Shown here: positions 35,801 through 45,404 of the stretch, one piece after another
How the letters are laid out: every line of letters begins with the position of its first letter
Numbering within the stretch: the first letter of the stretch is position 1
Assembly: GCF_016756315.1 (NCBI RefSeq)
Contig: NZ_AP024235.1
Span: 3,162,001 to 3,226,000, forward strand
From: Alteromonas sp. KC3
Lineage (GTDB): Bacteria > Pseudomonadota > Gammaproteobacteria > Enterobacterales > Alteromonadaceae
Length of the DNA: 64,000 nt
Reading direction: 5' to 3'
The notes under the pieces: model-generated
Seen by the model: the letters and a program-made list of their open reading frames with translations, nothing else
Told to the model about the DNA's origin: nothing
The model's database searches: none
Translations under genes and position numbers: made by a program

Positions 35801-37819
35801 TTGCAGCTTGAACAAAACACGATATCTACAACAGAAATAAAACGCGATACTGCCAACATGCTTGTGGGCAACAGTTTTGTCGGTTTGTTAATGACCATAT
35901 TTGCGTTTTCTGGCTTAGTGTTCTTTTTTGAAACAGATAATGAATCGCTTGTTTCGTTAAAACACAAAGTGTGGCTAGTGATGATGATAGTGTGCTTGCT
36001 GCGCTTCATCGATGCCTGCTACTGGCGTTTTGGTTTGGCACACAAATCTTTCGCTCCCGACGCCGTCATAAAGCGTTTTTCTGTCGGTGTATGTCTTACC
36101 GCAAGCGTATGGGCCTTCTATTCGGTAGTTTTCTATCCCTCCATGGGCGCAGTAGAACTCTCCGCCACCATGGTAATACTGTCAGCAATGTCAGGTGGTG
36201 CTGGTACAGTGCTTTCACCAAGCAAGCGTTTGGTTTCCTTTTATTGCACCGCGCTGCTTGTACCTATGTCGATGTGTGTATTAGCTGACGAGTCTGGAGA
36301 GTTTTTTATTCTCGGTGTGCTCGGCTTAGTATTTTGGATAGGTATATTCCTTAGTGCTTCTCGCTACAACCGCTTCTTCGTAAATACGCTTTATCTAAAA
36401 GAAAACAACGAAAAGCTGCTAGCACAAATGCGCGTCGAACGAAGCGAAACTGAAAAGGTCAATCAGCTACTCATTGCCACCAATGAAAAACTCGACGCAT
36501 CTAACGCCAATCTTGAAGCAGAAGTTGAGCGTCGTACTGAAGACTTATTTAGGCTATCAAATCGAGACCCTCTTACTAATTTACTTAATCGCAATGGTTT
36601 TCTTAAACACCTCAATAATTTGCTAGATACTACAAAAGTGCTTAATAACTCCCTTGCCATTTTGTTTATCGATCTGGACGGCTTTAAACAAGTCAACGAC
36701 AGCTTAGGCCACAAAGTTGGCGATATAGTGCTGGCAGAAATAGCCGCTAGGCTTCGCAACTATAGTGAGAAAAATCATTTAGCGCGCTGGGGTGGCGACG
36801 AATTTGTCGCCGTTATCCCTTATGCAACAGTAGACACAGCAAAGGCCGTAGCACATGCAATGCGAAGCGGCGTTACTATTCCCATCATGGCGAACGACAA
36901 TCAAGTTACTCTTGATGCGACCATCGGGATTGCCATGTATCCAGAGCATGGCGATAGTGCGGTTGACCTTATTCAACAGGCCGATCTCACAATGTACGAT
37001 CAAAAGCGTAAACAACGTGGGTCAGTTGGGGTGTTTAATGAACTGTTGCATGCAGAAATTAAGCGTGATCAACGGCTATGCGAACGTTTACGTTGTGCGA
37101 TAGATAACGGCGAACTCAGCGTCTTCTATCAACCCATCATCGACGTTAAATCTGATAAAGTGTCATCTGTAGAAGCCCTACTCAGATGGAAGTGCGATGA
37201 TGAAATGATCACGCCTGATGTTTTCATTCCTCTTGCTGAAAGAAGCGGGCTAATGCCTGAGATTGGGGCTTGGGTGCTCAACCGAGCGCTTATCGACTTG
37301 TCACACTGGCAGTTTGCTGAAAGTTTGTGTATGTCAGTTAACGTATCAATCACTCAACTTCTTGATGATGGCTTTGTTAAAGTACTCGATAGCGCACTAA
37401 ACACAACTTCAATAGCGCCACAACGCCTGTATTTAGAAGTAACGGAAAGCGTGTTTGCCAATAATGCGGAATTGGTTACTCAGCGGCTACATGATCTTGT
37501 TGACCGCGACGTAAAGATATCAATTGATGATTTTGGTACGGGATACTCTTCACTCCACCGTTTACAATCAATGCCTTTTGACTTTATAAAAATTGATCGT
37601 TCATTTGTACAGAATACCTCAGAAGAGAGTGATACCATAATAAGAGCGACACTGTTGATGGCACGAGAGTTTCGTTGTAAGACTATTGCAGAAGGTATCG
37701 AAACTGATGCGCAACGAGTCCACCTTGCAGACCTAGGTACAGACTATTTACAAGGTTATTACTACGCAAAACCCATGAGTGCCAGCGACTTTATTTCTTG
37801 GTATAACAAAAACTATTAG
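35801..37819 (+). CDS. Membrane GGDEF-EAL c-di-GMP regulator
   Basis: The 672-residue protein has about six N-terminal membrane segments (residues 24-200), a coiled-coil linker, a GGDEF domain with intact RWGGDEF (about 330) and an EAL domain with EALLRW (about 456) and DDFGTGYSSL, so both diguanylate cyclase and phosphodiesterase activity are possible. The start is uncertain: a TTG at 35801 with poor Shine-Dalgarno, or an ATG at 35858 that would trim 19 residues. It lies downstream of the periplasmic-binding-like gene and 12 bp before tdk. Confidence 0.88.
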   Translation: MQLEQNTISTTEIKRDTANMLVGNSFVGLLMTIFAFSGLVFFFETDNESLVSLKHKVWLVMMIVCLLRFIDACYWRFGLAHKSFAPDAVIKRFSVGVCLTASVWAFYSVVFYPSMGAVELSATMVILSAMSGGAGTVLSPSKRLVSFYCTALLVPMSMCVLADESGEFFILGVLGLVFWIGIFLSASRYNRFFVNTLYLKENNEKLLAQMRVERSETEKVNQLLIATNEKLDASNANLEAEVERRTEDLFRLSNRDPLTNLLNRNGFLKHLNNLLDTTKVLNNSLAILFIDLDGFKQVNDSLGHKVGDIVLAEIAARLRNYSEKNHLARWGGDEFVAVIPYATVDTAKAVAHAMRSGVTIPIMANDNQVTLDATIGIAMYPEHGDSAVDLIQQADLTMYDQKRKQRGSVGVFNELLHAEIKRDQRLCERLRCAIDNGELSVFYQPIIDVKSDKVSSVEALLRWKCDDEMITPDVFIPLAERSGLMPEIGAWVLNRALIDLSHWQFAESLCMSVNVSITQLLDDGFVKVLDSALNTTSIAPQRLYLEVTESVFANNAELVTQRLHDLVDRDVKISIDDFGTGYSSLHRLQSMPFDFIKIDRSFVQNTSEESDTIIRATLLMAREFRCKTIAEGIETDAQRVHLADLGTDYLQGYYYAKPMSASDFISWYNKNY

Positions 37820-37831
37820 AGCCTCTCAACC

Positions 37832-38410
37832 ATGGCACAACTTTATTTTTATTACTCTGCAATGAACGCAGGTAAATCCACATCACTCCTTCAATCTGCA
37901 TACAACTACCGTGAACGCGGCATGCACTCTGTAATATATACCGCGGCATTAGACGATAGATACGGGGTGGGTAAAGTGACTTCTCGTATTGGCCTTCAGG
38001 CTGACGCCAAACTTTATGCAAAAGGTGATGACCTATTCGCTTCGATAAACAACGACCACAATACACGCAAGTTAGACTGCATATTCATTGACGAAGCTCA
38101 GTTCTTAACGAAAGAACAAGTTCGACAATTGGTTGATGTAGTTGATGAGCTAAAAGTCCCCGTTTTGGCTTATGGGCTTAGAACCGACTTCCTTGGCGAA
38201 ACCTTCGAAGGAAGTCATTACCTCCTTGCGTGGGCTGATAAATTATCTGAGCTTAAAACCGTATGTCATTGTGGTAGGAAAGCCAGTTTTGTTGTGCGCC
38301 TAGACGAAAACGGCAATGCCGTTAAAGGTGGCGATCAAGTCCAGATTGGTGGCAATGACACCTATGAGTCCATGTGTCGAAAGCACTTCAAAAGTCTAGT
38401 CTGGGATTAA
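37832..38410 (+). CDS. tdk: Thymidine kinase
   Basis: The 192-residue enzyme has a P-loop MNAGKST (residues 11-17), the DEAQFL Walker B/active-site Glu motif, and a zinc lasso with a Cys-containing CHCGRKA and a later MCRKH. It phosphorylates thymidine with ATP in the salvage pathway. Length fits the bacterial type II kinase (about 190-205). It follows the GGDEF-EAL gene by 12 bp and could be co-transcribed. A long imperfect hairpin starts 18 bp after the stop codon. Confidence 0.96.
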   Translation: MAQLYFYYSAMNAGKSTSLLQSAYNYRERGMHSVIYTAALDDRYGVGKVTSRIGLQADAKLYAKGDDLFASINNDHNTRKLDCIFIDEAQFLTKEQVRQLVDVVDELKVPVLAYGLRTDFLGETFEGSHYLLAWADKLSELKTVCHCGRKASFVVRLDENGNAVKGGDQVQIGGNDTYESMCRKHFKSLVWD

Positions 38411-38427
38411 ATTCTTGCTATCGCGTG

Positions 38428-38488
38428 GCGCTTTTATGAACTTAGCGCTACGCTTATGTCACAAATGGCGCAAGTTCACTAAAAGCGC
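38428..38488. repeat. Long imperfect palindrome downstream of tdk
   Basis: Left arm 38428-38448 and right arm 38468-38488 pair over about 20 bases: outer GCGCTTTTA/TAAAAGCGC, middle GAACTT/AAGTTC, inner GCGC/GCGC, with single-base bulges and a 19-base loop. There is no T-run after it, so it is not a classic terminator. It could be a REP/MITE-like element or a 3'-UTR structure. Confidence 0.7.
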
Positions 38489-38593
38489 AGCACCGATCTC
38501 TTATCTCCCCATTTTGCATGCCTCTATAAAAATGCATTAAGTAAATATTATATGACCACGCTGTCAGATCTAATAATCAAACACATTTTTTAA

Positions 38594-38607
38594 CTTAATC
38601 AATTAAG
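38594..38607. promoter_or_regulatory. Inverted repeat upstream of the TonB receptor gene
   Basis: CTTAATCAATTAAG is a six-base inverted repeat with a 2-base spacer, about 94 bp upstream of the receptor ATG. Its arms CTTAA/TTAAG and spacing match the site upstream of GH97 at 48247-48260. It lacks the central CG typical of LacI-family operators, so it may be a weak site or chance in AT-rich DNA. Confidence 0.35.
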
Positions 38608-38700
38608 AAAATTCTTGCCAACGTGTATTTTTCGGACTATTGTTAAGAGGTTGTAAAACAAAAAACCTGCATTTAACACACTTTTAGCAAGGTAAAGCAT

Positions 38701-41604
38701 ATGAAGCACACTGGAAAATTCAAACCTGCGGTTATTGCATTATCAATTACTGCAGCGCTCCACGGTCACGTTGCATTAGCACAAGAAACGCCAGACGAAG
38801 ACAACTTAGAAGTAATTCAAGTGTCAGGGATTCGCGGTTCACTCATGCGTGCCCAAGCAGTTAAAATGGACAACGACTCAATTGTTGAAGCTATCTCAGC
38901 GGAAGATATTGGTAAGTTACCCGATTCTTCAATTGCCGAATCGCTTGCTCGCCTCCCGGGCTTATCTGGTGAACGCGTAGGTGGCCGTACATCTGGTATT
39001 TCAGTTCGTGGTTTCAAAGAAGACTTTACCGGCACATCACTTAACGGCCGTGAATTAATTGGTATTGGTGACAACCGCGGCGTTGAATACGACCTTTACC
39101 CTGCGGAAATCATGACAGGTGCCACAATTTACAAAACCTCTGATGCAACGCTATTAGTACAAGGAATTGGTGGTACCGTTGATCTTCAAACAGTCCGTCC
39201 ACTGTCTGCGCAAGAAACCCTCACAGTAACGGGTGTATACGAACTTGGCGGCAACGACTCAGACAACCCTGAATTTGATAATACGGGTAATCGTTTTGCA
39301 CTTTCTTTTGTTGAAAAGTTTGCTGACGATACCATGGGCTTAGCACTTGCCATTGCGTCTACCGAGTCACCGCGTAACGAAAGAAAGTACGGTGTATGGG
39401 GTTATGGCGAAAATGATGACGGCCAAGTATTGCCATTTGGTCTTGATACACAAGCTATTAGCCGCGTACTTGAGCGCGACACGGTGTCTGCAATATTCCA
39501 GTGGCGTCCCACCGATAGACTCGACATTGTCGTTGACGCTCTTGATATCGATTATTCAGATTCTGGCGTAATCCGTGGTTTCATCGAACCATTCGCCGCT
39601 GCGAATGTTACGGGCAGTGGTGTTAATAATACAGGTACTCAAATTAACGCGAATCCGGTTTTGCGTACCGACCCAGCACAAAAAGACGGTGAGTTACAAA
39701 CTTTCGGTTTAAATATTCGTTACGACATTAACGACGAGTGGTCGATGACACTTGACGTTGCTGATAGCGAGTCGAGCAAGCGTGACCTACGTGGTGAGTC
39801 CTATGCGGGTCTTGCTCGTTCAGGCGCGCTAAGCAATGATGAACTTGGTTCTCGACAGTTCCAAATGAGTGCTGATGGTATTTTCTTTACCGATAGCACA
39901 GGCCTTGACGCCTTTTCCGATCCTGCGCTACTGCAGCTAGCGGGCCCACAAGTATGGGGTGGCGGTATGGCAAACATTGCAGATCAATTTGCTACCAATG
40001 AACTTCAGGCCAATGGCGACCCCTATAGCTACTTTAATGCGCAAGACGGCTTCCTTAACTTTGCTGACTTTGAAGAAGAGTTAACAACCGCGCGCTTTGA
40101 AGTGACTGGTTTTGTAGATTGGAGTATTTTTAACACCTTTACCGCAGGTTTGAACTACAGTGATCGCTTTAAATCAAAGGACAACAAAGGATTCTTCGCA
40201 ACGGCTTCTTCTTATCCGTTCTCCGAATCAATTCCTTCACAGTACCTCTACAACGGATTAGCTGATCTTACATGGGCGGGTCTAGGCTATGTGGTTGCCT
40301 ATGATGGATTTGCACCATACAACGATGGTGAATATACCCTAAACGATGCAGGTCTTCTGGAGCCAGATAGACTAGGCGACTCATACACGGTAGATGAAGA
40401 AGTAGTCACTCTATACGCTCAGTTAGATTTTGAAACCGAAGTAAGCGGATTTAACGTTAAAGGTAATGTCGGTGCACAGTATGTTCAAACCGATCAAAGC
40501 TCTACAGGTTTTATCGGTATTGTGGGCGATAACTTCGCGGTTTGTGATGACGATGGCAACCAGGTTGTAGATGCCGATTGTATTATTAATGATGGCGATG
40601 ACTACTCACACTTCTTACCAAGCTTGAATGTGAGTGTTGAGTTGACCGAAAACCGCTACTTGCGTTTCGGTGCATCGAAAACAATTAGCCGTGCGCGAAT
40701 TGACCAGATGAAAGCTTCTGGGTTTGTGAAGTTCGACCAAAATATTGAGCTAATTGCTACACCAAATACACAAGCAGCTGTAGAAGAGTATGGTTCACCT
40801 TGGTCGAAGTTTACTGGTAACCCAACACTTCAACCTCTAGAAGCTAATAACTTCGATTTGTCGTTTGAAAATTACTTTGAAGATGAAGGCTATATATCCA
40901 TTGCCCTCTTCTACAAAGACTTAGTTAACTGGACCCGTGACGGGAACCAGCTAATAGACTTTACCAATGATGAAACGAACGGCGGTGCTAACTACTTCAT
41001 TCCAGGTTTCCACGACCGTGTAATTGATGTTGATGGTAACTACGGACCAGAAGATACACCATATCAAGCTGGTGATCTTGTTACACCACCTGACTTAGGT
41101 TTCTATTCATTCTTCGAAGATGGTCTTGAAGGCAGTATGAAAGGTGTGGAGCTAACCGCGAATATTCCACTTCGTATGCTGACTGATTCGCTAGACGGAT
41201 TTGGTATTGCTGCTTCTGCAACTATTCTTGATGCTGAGCTAGAAGATGGAACGGCAATTCCTGGTCAATCTGATAACACATACAGTATTACGGCTTACTA
41301 CGAAATGAATGGTTTTGAAGTAAGGGTGGCTGCAACAGACCGTTCGGAATTTTTGACCTACCAACGTGGTGGCTCGAACAAAATTGAAGCCGCAACACGT
41401 GATGCTGTTACTCAGGTAGATGCTCAAATCAGCTACGACTTTGCACAAAGTGGTATTGAATATCTGGAAGGCTTACGTATTGCGCTTCAAGGTGTAAACC
41501 TGACCGATGAAAAAGAAGAGACAATTGACGGAAACGGCATTGTTACCTTGCGTCGAGAATTCGGCCCATCTTACATGCTAAACCTAAACTACTCTTTCTA
41601 CTAA
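38701..41604 (+). CDS. TonB-dependent receptor (Xanthomonas/Caulobacter type)
   Basis: The 967-residue outer-membrane receptor has a signal peptide (to about residue 27, ALAQ), a TonB-box-like segment (NLEVIQVSGIRGS), and a plug domain with DNDSIVEAISAEDIGKLPDS, SVRGF and IYKTSDATLLVQGIGGTVDLQT. A 22-strand barrel ends RREFGPSYMLNLNYSFY (terminal aromatic). The family imports oligosaccharides or other large solutes. It is convergent with a LacI-type regulator gene, so a sugar is the likely substrate. The upstream gap of 290 bp holds its promoter region, the long hairpin after tdk and the inverted repeat at 38594-38607; I see no gene in it. Confidence 0.93.
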   Translation: MKHTGKFKPAVIALSITAALHGHVALAQETPDEDNLEVIQVSGIRGSLMRAQAVKMDNDSIVEAISAEDIGKLPDSSIAESLARLPGLSGERVGGRTSGISVRGFKEDFTGTSLNGRELIGIGDNRGVEYDLYPAEIMTGATIYKTSDATLLVQGIGGTVDLQTVRPLSAQETLTVTGVYELGGNDSDNPEFDNTGNRFALSFVEKFADDTMGLALAIASTESPRNERKYGVWGYGENDDGQVLPFGLDTQAISRVLERDTVSAIFQWRPTDRLDIVVDALDIDYSDSGVIRGFIEPFAAANVTGSGVNNTGTQINANPVLRTDPAQKDGELQTFGLNIRYDINDEWSMTLDVADSESSKRDLRGESYAGLARSGALSNDELGSRQFQMSADGIFFTDSTGLDAFSDPALLQLAGPQVWGGGMANIADQFATNELQANGDPYSYFNAQDGFLNFADFEEELTTARFEVTGFVDWSIFNTFTAGLNYSDRFKSKDNKGFFATASSYPFSESIPSQYLYNGLADLTWAGLGYVVAYDGFAPYNDGEYTLNDAGLLEPDRLGDSYTVDEEVVTLYAQLDFETEVSGFNVKGNVGAQYVQTDQSSTGFIGIVGDNFAVCDDDGNQVVDADCIINDGDDYSHFLPSLNVSVELTENRYLRFGASKTISRARIDQMKASGFVKFDQNIELIATPNTQAAVEEYGSPWSKFTGNPTLQPLEANNFDLSFENYFEDEGYISIALFYKDLVNWTRDGNQLIDFTNDETNGGANYFIPGFHDRVIDVDGNYGPEDTPYQAGDLVTPPDLGFYSFFEDGLEGSMKGVELTANIPLRMLTDSLDGFGIAASATILDAELEDGTAIPGQSDNTYSITAYYEMNGFEVRVAATDRSEFLTYQRGGSNKIEAATRDAVTQVDAQISYDFAQSGIEYLEGLRIALQGVNLTDEKEETIDGNGIVTLRREFGPSYMLNLNYSFY

Positions 41605-41612
41605 CCTTACAG

Positions 41613-41641
41613 TGCGCCGTCCTTGACGGCGCATTTCTTTT
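41613..41641. terminator. Terminator between TonB receptor and LacI regulator genes
   Basis: TGCGCCGTC (41613-41621), a CTT loop and GACGGCGCA (41625-41633) form a perfect nine-base-pair stem, followed by TTTCTTTTT. It ends the receptor transcript and may also stop the convergent lacI-type transcript. Confidence 0.92.
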
Positions 41642-41654
41642 TCCTAGCCAGTCG

Positions 41655-42680
41655 TTATACCGTTTCGCCGTATCGTACTTCAAACGGCAATACTGTTTTA
41701 TCTTGAATTTGCTCAAGTAACGCATCGGCAGCTTTAATGCCTTTTTCTATACTTGATTGGCATACCGTAGTTAGGCTAGGACGCGCTCGCTCCGCTTCCT
41801 CAATTCCGTCAAACCCAGTTATTCTCAACTCTTCTGGTACCTTAATACCCATTTCCAGTGCCATATGTAATAGCTCAAGTGCAATAATATCACTCATACA
41901 CAACACTACGTTAGGGCGTGGAGAACTCGTCAGCACCTCTTTCGCAGCTTGACGGGCAAAGCTTCGCTCACTCTCCGGCAAGTGCCAAATACGCTCGCGA
42001 CTAATCGCCACTTGCTTTTCCTCTGCAGCTCGCAAATAACCATCTAAACGTCTGTGAGAAATAGAAGAATCTACACCGATAATAGGATTGTCGTAAATAC
42101 GACAAGTAGAAGGTGAGTCGATTAGGCGCAAACCAAATATCGCCACATTATCGCCTTTTTGTAAGGCGTGCTGAGCCACTTGATAAGCGGCTTCTTCATT
42201 GTCAATGTTGATAGAAGGCTTTTCTTCAATATCAAAGTCTACCGTGACAACAGGCTTAACCGACACTGACAATTCGTCAACAAGCTTTACGTTACGTGGT
42301 TGACCGTAACAGATAAATCCATCGACAAAATCGACAACATCAAGAAGACTATCAGAGTCGCCAGCGTAAAGTAAAAGGTGTTTACCTTGCTCTCTTAATG
42401 CCGTGGAGACCCCTTTAATAAACGTACTTGCAACAGGGTCGCTAACCATATAGGAAATACTATCGGCTAGCACCAATGCAACTATATTTGACGTCCCTTT
42501 TCTTAAGATTTGCGCCGCCTTATTTGGGCCGCTATAACCAATCTTTTTACATTGTTCTAGAATTTCTTCACGTTTCGCCTTTGACAACTGATCAGGGCGG
42601 TTAAATGCATTTGAAATGGTTGCTGTAGACACACCAAGCTGATGTGCCACATCTTTTAGGGTTAATTTTGTTTTGTTCAT
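41655..42680 (-). CDS. LacI-family transcriptional regulator
   Basis: The 341-residue protein has an N-terminal LacI helix-turn-helix (LTLKDVAHQLGVSTATISNAFNRPDQLSKAKRE, read from about residue 6) with the hinge region, then a type 1 periplasmic-binding-like effector domain (about residues 60-335). Such proteins usually respond to a sugar. It is convergent with the TonB receptor gene and lies upstream of upp and a secreted esterase. A CG-centred palindrome sits about 70 bp upstream of its own start (42752-42763), suggesting autorepression. Confidence 0.94.
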   Translation of the reverse strand: MNKTKLTLKDVAHQLGVSTATISNAFNRPDQLSKAKREEILEQCKKIGYSGPNKAAQILRKGTSNIVALVLADSISYMVSDPVASTFIKGVSTALREQGKHLLLYAGDSDSLLDVVDFVDGFICYGQPRNVKLVDELSVSVKPVVTVDFDIEEKPSINIDNEEAAYQVAQHALQKGDNVAIFGLRLIDSPSTCRIYDNPIIGVDSSISHRRLDGYLRAAEEKQVAISRERIWHLPESERSFARQAAKEVLTSSPRPNVVLCMSDIIALELLHMALEMGIKVPEELRITGFDGIEEAERARPSLTTVCQSSIEKGIKAADALLEQIQDKTVLPFEVRYGETV

Positions 42681-42740
42681 TATTATTAGCTCTTGTCACG
42701 AACGCTAACGTCTGTCGTGTCCTGTTTCTACATAAGAACT

Positions 42741-42764
42741 ATAACATTATCTTAAACGTTTAAC
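42741..42764 (-). promoter_or_regulatory. Candidate lacI-gene promoter and LacI-type operator
   Basis: TTAAACGTTTAA (42752-42763) is a perfect palindrome with the central CG typical of LacI-family operators. A TATAGT -10-like element lies close downstream on the minus strand, and the palindrome falls in the -35/spacer zone. It likely controls the regulator gene itself. Confidence 0.55.
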
Positions 42765-42817
42765 CCATGTAATTTAACGTCTAGCAGATATACTGTAATA
42801 CTTTTAAGAAGAATTGA

Positions 42818-43447
42818 TTAACGCGTGCCGAAAATCTTATCACCTGCATCACCAAGGCCAGGCAAAATATAACCTTTATCATTGAGTCGTTCGTCAATAG
42901 CTGCGGTAAAAATATCAACATCGGGGTGTGCATCAACAACGGCTCGAATCCCTTCAGGTGCTGCTACCAGAAATAGCCCCATAATTTTGGTGCATCCCTT
43001 TTTCTTTAATAAATCGATAGTGGCAATCAAAGTTCCACCTGTTGCCAGCATAGGATCAACAATCAGCGCGGTGCGCTCATCAATATTTTTTACAACCTTG
43101 TCAAAGTAGGCCACAGGTTGCAGCGTTTCTTCATCTCTATACAGCCCAACCACGCTTATTTTGGCATTTGGAATTAACTCTAAAACACCTTCTAGCATGC
43201 CCAATCCAGCACGTAAAATAGGTACAACAGTAATTTTTTTGCCTTTTATTTGTCTAACTTCTACTTCGTCTCCCGACCAACTGCGTATTTTGGCTCGCTC
43301 TGTCGGCAGTGTTCTTGTTGCCTCGTAAGTCAGTAGATTGCCAACTTCTGAAGCAAGTTCGCGAAAGTCTTTGCTGCTTATTTTAGCGTTGCGCATTAAG
43401 CCTAGTTTGTGTGCAATAAGCGGGTGTGTAATTTCATGAACAGCCAT
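42818..43447 (-). CDS. upp: Uracil phosphoribosyltransferase
   Basis: The 209-residue enzyme has the PRPP-binding motif [16 protein letters not shown] and the C-terminal uracil-binding segment [24 protein letters not shown]. It converts uracil and PRPP to UMP in pyrimidine salvage. Length matches E. coli Upp (208). The gene is single, between lacI-type and esterase genes. It lies in a neighbourhood of carbohydrate genes but has no evident link to them. Confidence 0.97.
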   Translation of the reverse strand: MAVHEITHPLIAHKLGLMRNAKISSKDFRELASEVGNLLTYEATRTLPTERAKIRSWSGDEVEVRQIKGKKITVVPILRAGLGMLEGVLELIPNAKISVVGLYRDEETLQPVAYFDKVVKNIDERTALIVDPMLATGGTLIATIDLLKKKGCTKIMGLFLVAAPEGIRAVVDAHPDVDIFTAAIDERLNDKGYILPGLGDAGDKIFGTR

Positions 43448-43752
43448 GACGAAGCTCCTGTTGAGTTAAATTAGTAGAACAATACCTCAAGCGACCTTTA
43501 GAGATGTTTCTATTTTGTATGACACTTCAGCAGACCTATAAAATCTTGCTCAAAGTATAGACAGTATTTATATTTCATTTAATCTGTATCTACATGGTGT
43601 AGTAGAGAGCGTTGTTGTACAAATCTCTACTCTCCATATCGTTTGTATTTTACTGATTTGAGCGTTATTAGAAAGTAGTGCTCTTAGTAAGCCTCTAAAA
43701 GATAATCATTTATTACCCTGTTAACAATGAAATGACAAAAGGAAATTGCTTT
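43448..43752. other. Intergenic region, divergent from upp and the esterase gene
   Basis: No gene is seen. The stretch is AT-rich and contains an inverted repeat AGTAGAGA (43601-43608) / TCTCTACT (43624-43631) with a 15-base loop. It must hold the upp promoter and the esterase promoter, which I cannot place with confidence. Confidence 0.5.
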
Positions 43753-45036
43753 ATGAATTCGCTATCTACGTGCATTCGCCTGATAGTAACCAGTGTTTGT
43801 TTGGTGGTATCGTCAAACGCTTTTGCTGACTGGCAGCGCATCACCCCTGATTCAGAAGTTGTCGTAACACTCCCAAGTGGCGCTGAACAAACTGTTTATC
43901 CCTCTTGTGCCCTACCTGCACTCGTTGGTCCTCAAGGAATAGAGCCAAACCCGTTTTCATTCTATTTTGAGCAAGGTGAAAGCGATAACCTGTTAGTTTA
44001 CTTTAACGGTGGCGGCGCGTGTTGGGACAGTTCAACGTGCCTAGCATCGATGCAGCTAGAGTTCGACAATGACCCGATGAGTAGAGCTGCATATAATCCT
44101 TCTGCGCAATTTGAAAACACACCTGAAGTAGCAGGTGGAATATTCAAAGATGTAGAAGAGAATCCATTCAAATCGTGGTCAAAAGTATTCATTCCTTATT
44201 GCACCGGCGACCTTCACTTGGGATCTTCTGACACAACATATACTGACGACTTAGGCATAGTAACGGGACTTCCAGGCGCTGACGTCACAATTAGACACCG
44301 AGGTCATGATAACGCCATGGTTGTTATGGATTGGCTAAGAGAGCAACTGCAGCAAAATACGCTTTCACCCAACAAGGTGTTGTTAAGCGGCAGTAGTGCC
44401 GGTGGGTATGGCGCAATATTCAACTTCCCTTATTTGCAACAGCTCTTTGGTCGTAAAAAGGTTGCTCTATTTGCAGATGCGTCTCTTGGCGTAATCTCAA
44501 AAGGCTTTACGGAGACTGTGTTGAACTATGGTGGACCGTGGGCTATTGAGGACACACTGCCTGATAATTTCCAATCGCTTATCGGCAATTTCAGCCACCT
44601 TTCGCTCAATAAGCAAGTTATGCTTCGCCTTGCTTATCAATACCCTTGGAATAGGTTTGCGCAATATTCTACCGGGACCGACTTTGTTCAAATACAGTTT
44701 TCTAAAATTTCAGACCAAGTAGCAAAAGGTAACGTTGATCCCTCAACATGGGGAGTAAACGAGTCTGATTTGGGTTACATCTTAGGTTGGCAAATTCAAG
44801 CACACTCATCAGTGCATGCCCTATCTGCATTCACATGGAACTACCAATTCTATCTGGGAGAAGGTACCTGCCACATGGTACTAAACGACTTCTGTGAGGA
44901 TAATGCATTTCCGGTCTCGTCACCCAGCCCATTTTACAATGAGCGAAGTGCCAAAGGTATCTCGTTTAACGAGTGGCTATATACATTCGCAACAACAAGA
45001 CGCTTTAGAGAAAACAGCGTAGCCTACTATCACTAA
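43753..45036 (+). CDS. Secreted pectinacetylesterase-family (Notum-like) hydrolase
   Basis: The protein (427 residues from ATG 43753) has a signal peptide ending SSNAFA, then an alpha/beta-hydrolase core of the pectinacetylesterase family. The oxyanion-loop motif is YFNGGGACWDSSTC, the nucleophile Ser215 lies in LLSGSSAGGYG, and a C-terminal His is in the region around HMVLNDFC. It probably removes acyl groups from a polysaccharide or other ester outside the cell. I choose the second ATG because AAAAGGAAA precedes it by nine bases. It sits near the LacI regulator and GH97 genes, which suggests a carbohydrate role; its substrate is unproven. Confidence 0.75.
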   Translation: MNSLSTCIRLIVTSVCLVVSSNAFADWQRITPDSEVVVTLPSGAEQTVYPSCALPALVGPQGIEPNPFSFYFEQGESDNLLVYFNGGGACWDSSTCLASMQLEFDNDPMSRAAYNPSAQFENTPEVAGGIFKDVEENPFKSWSKVFIPYCTGDLHLGSSDTTYTDDLGIVTGLPGADVTIRHRGHDNAMVVMDWLREQLQQNTLSPNKVLLSGSSAGGYGAIFNFPYLQQLFGRKKVALFADASLGVISKGFTETVLNYGGPWAIEDTLPDNFQSLIGNFSHLSLNKQVMLRLAYQYPWNRFAQYSTGTDFVQIQFSKISDQVAKGNVDPSTWGVNESDLGYILGWQIQAHSSVHALSAFTWNYQFYLGEGTCHMVLNDFCEDNAFPVSSPSPFYNERSAKGISFNEWLYTFATTRRFRENSVAYYH

Positions 45037-45045
45037 ACTCTACAT

Positions 45046-45069
45046 CGCTACCCTACTTGTAGGGTAGCG
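45046..45069. terminator. Hairpin between convergent esterase and XRE genes
   Basis: Arms CGCTACCCTAC (45046-45056) and GTAGGGTAGCG (45059-45069) are perfectly complementary, 11 bases each, around TT. The stem includes the last codons of the XRE gene. No T-run follows, so termination strength is uncertain. Confidence 0.55.
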
Positions 45070-45269
45070 CCATCTGGCATAGTTACCTCAATTTTGACAT
45101 TTCCTCCAACAGCTGCCAAATAGGCAGCAGCGCGCTGCAAAGAAACATCTTGAATACGTTTAGATTCCAGCTTACTGACGCCCGATGCTGTTACTGATAA
45201 CGCCATCGCCACAACTTCTTGCTTCACCCTGTGTTGCTTTCTGATTTCGCCTAATGTGAGTTCTTTCAT
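45048..45269 (-). CDS. Small XRE-type helix-turn-helix regulator
   Basis: The 73-residue protein is almost entirely an HTH domain (LGEIRKQHRVKQEVVAMALSVTASGVSKLE...), with a C-terminal strand GGNVKIEVTMPDGATLQVG like that seen in HigA-type antitoxins. No toxin gene is adjacent, so it is an orphan. A leader with terminator-like hairpins lies directly upstream (45293-45416), and a nine-codon frame (45295-45266) ends in an overlap with its ATG. This suggests controlled expression. Its targets are unknown. Confidence 0.75.
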   Translation of the reverse strand: MKELTLGEIRKQHRVKQEVVAMALSVTASGVSKLESKRIQDVSLQRAAAYLAAVGGNVKIEVTMPDGATLQVG

Positions 45270-45296
45270 TGTTCTTTACCGAGAATAATGGGCATT

Positions 45297-45404
45297 AAAA
45301 AAGCCCAGATAGTTTACACCTTCTGGGCTTTTGCAAAACGTTCTACCTGCGTGCCCAGAAGCCAATAATTGCCCCTGAACACCGATGGTCAGGTGCAATC
45401 AGTA
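45297..45404 (-). ncRNA. Structured leader (attenuator) of the XRE gene or ~110-nt small RNA
   Basis: On the minus strand, a perfect TATAAT (45416-45411) is followed by a first hairpin (45399-45389 with 45378-45368) and then an intrinsic terminator: AAAAGCCCAGA (45332-45322) pairs with TCTGGGCTTTT (45309-45299), ending in T6. An upstream segment TTCTGGGC (45360-45353) can pair instead with GCCCAGAA (45328-45321), which breaks the terminator. This is the logic of a transcription attenuator in front of the XRE gene, whose ATG is about 28 nt further on; alternatively it is a free small RNA. No -35 hexamer is evident. The 316-bp gap 45270-45585 holds no other gene. Confidence 0.5.

Noticed and set aside
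38428..38488. Palindrome considered as an integron attC site
   Set aside because: The arms lack the conserved RYYYAAC/GTTRRRY core sites.
43601..43631. Inverted repeat in front of the esterase gene considered as terminator or riboswitch
   Set aside because: The loop is long, no T-run follows and no second structure is evident.
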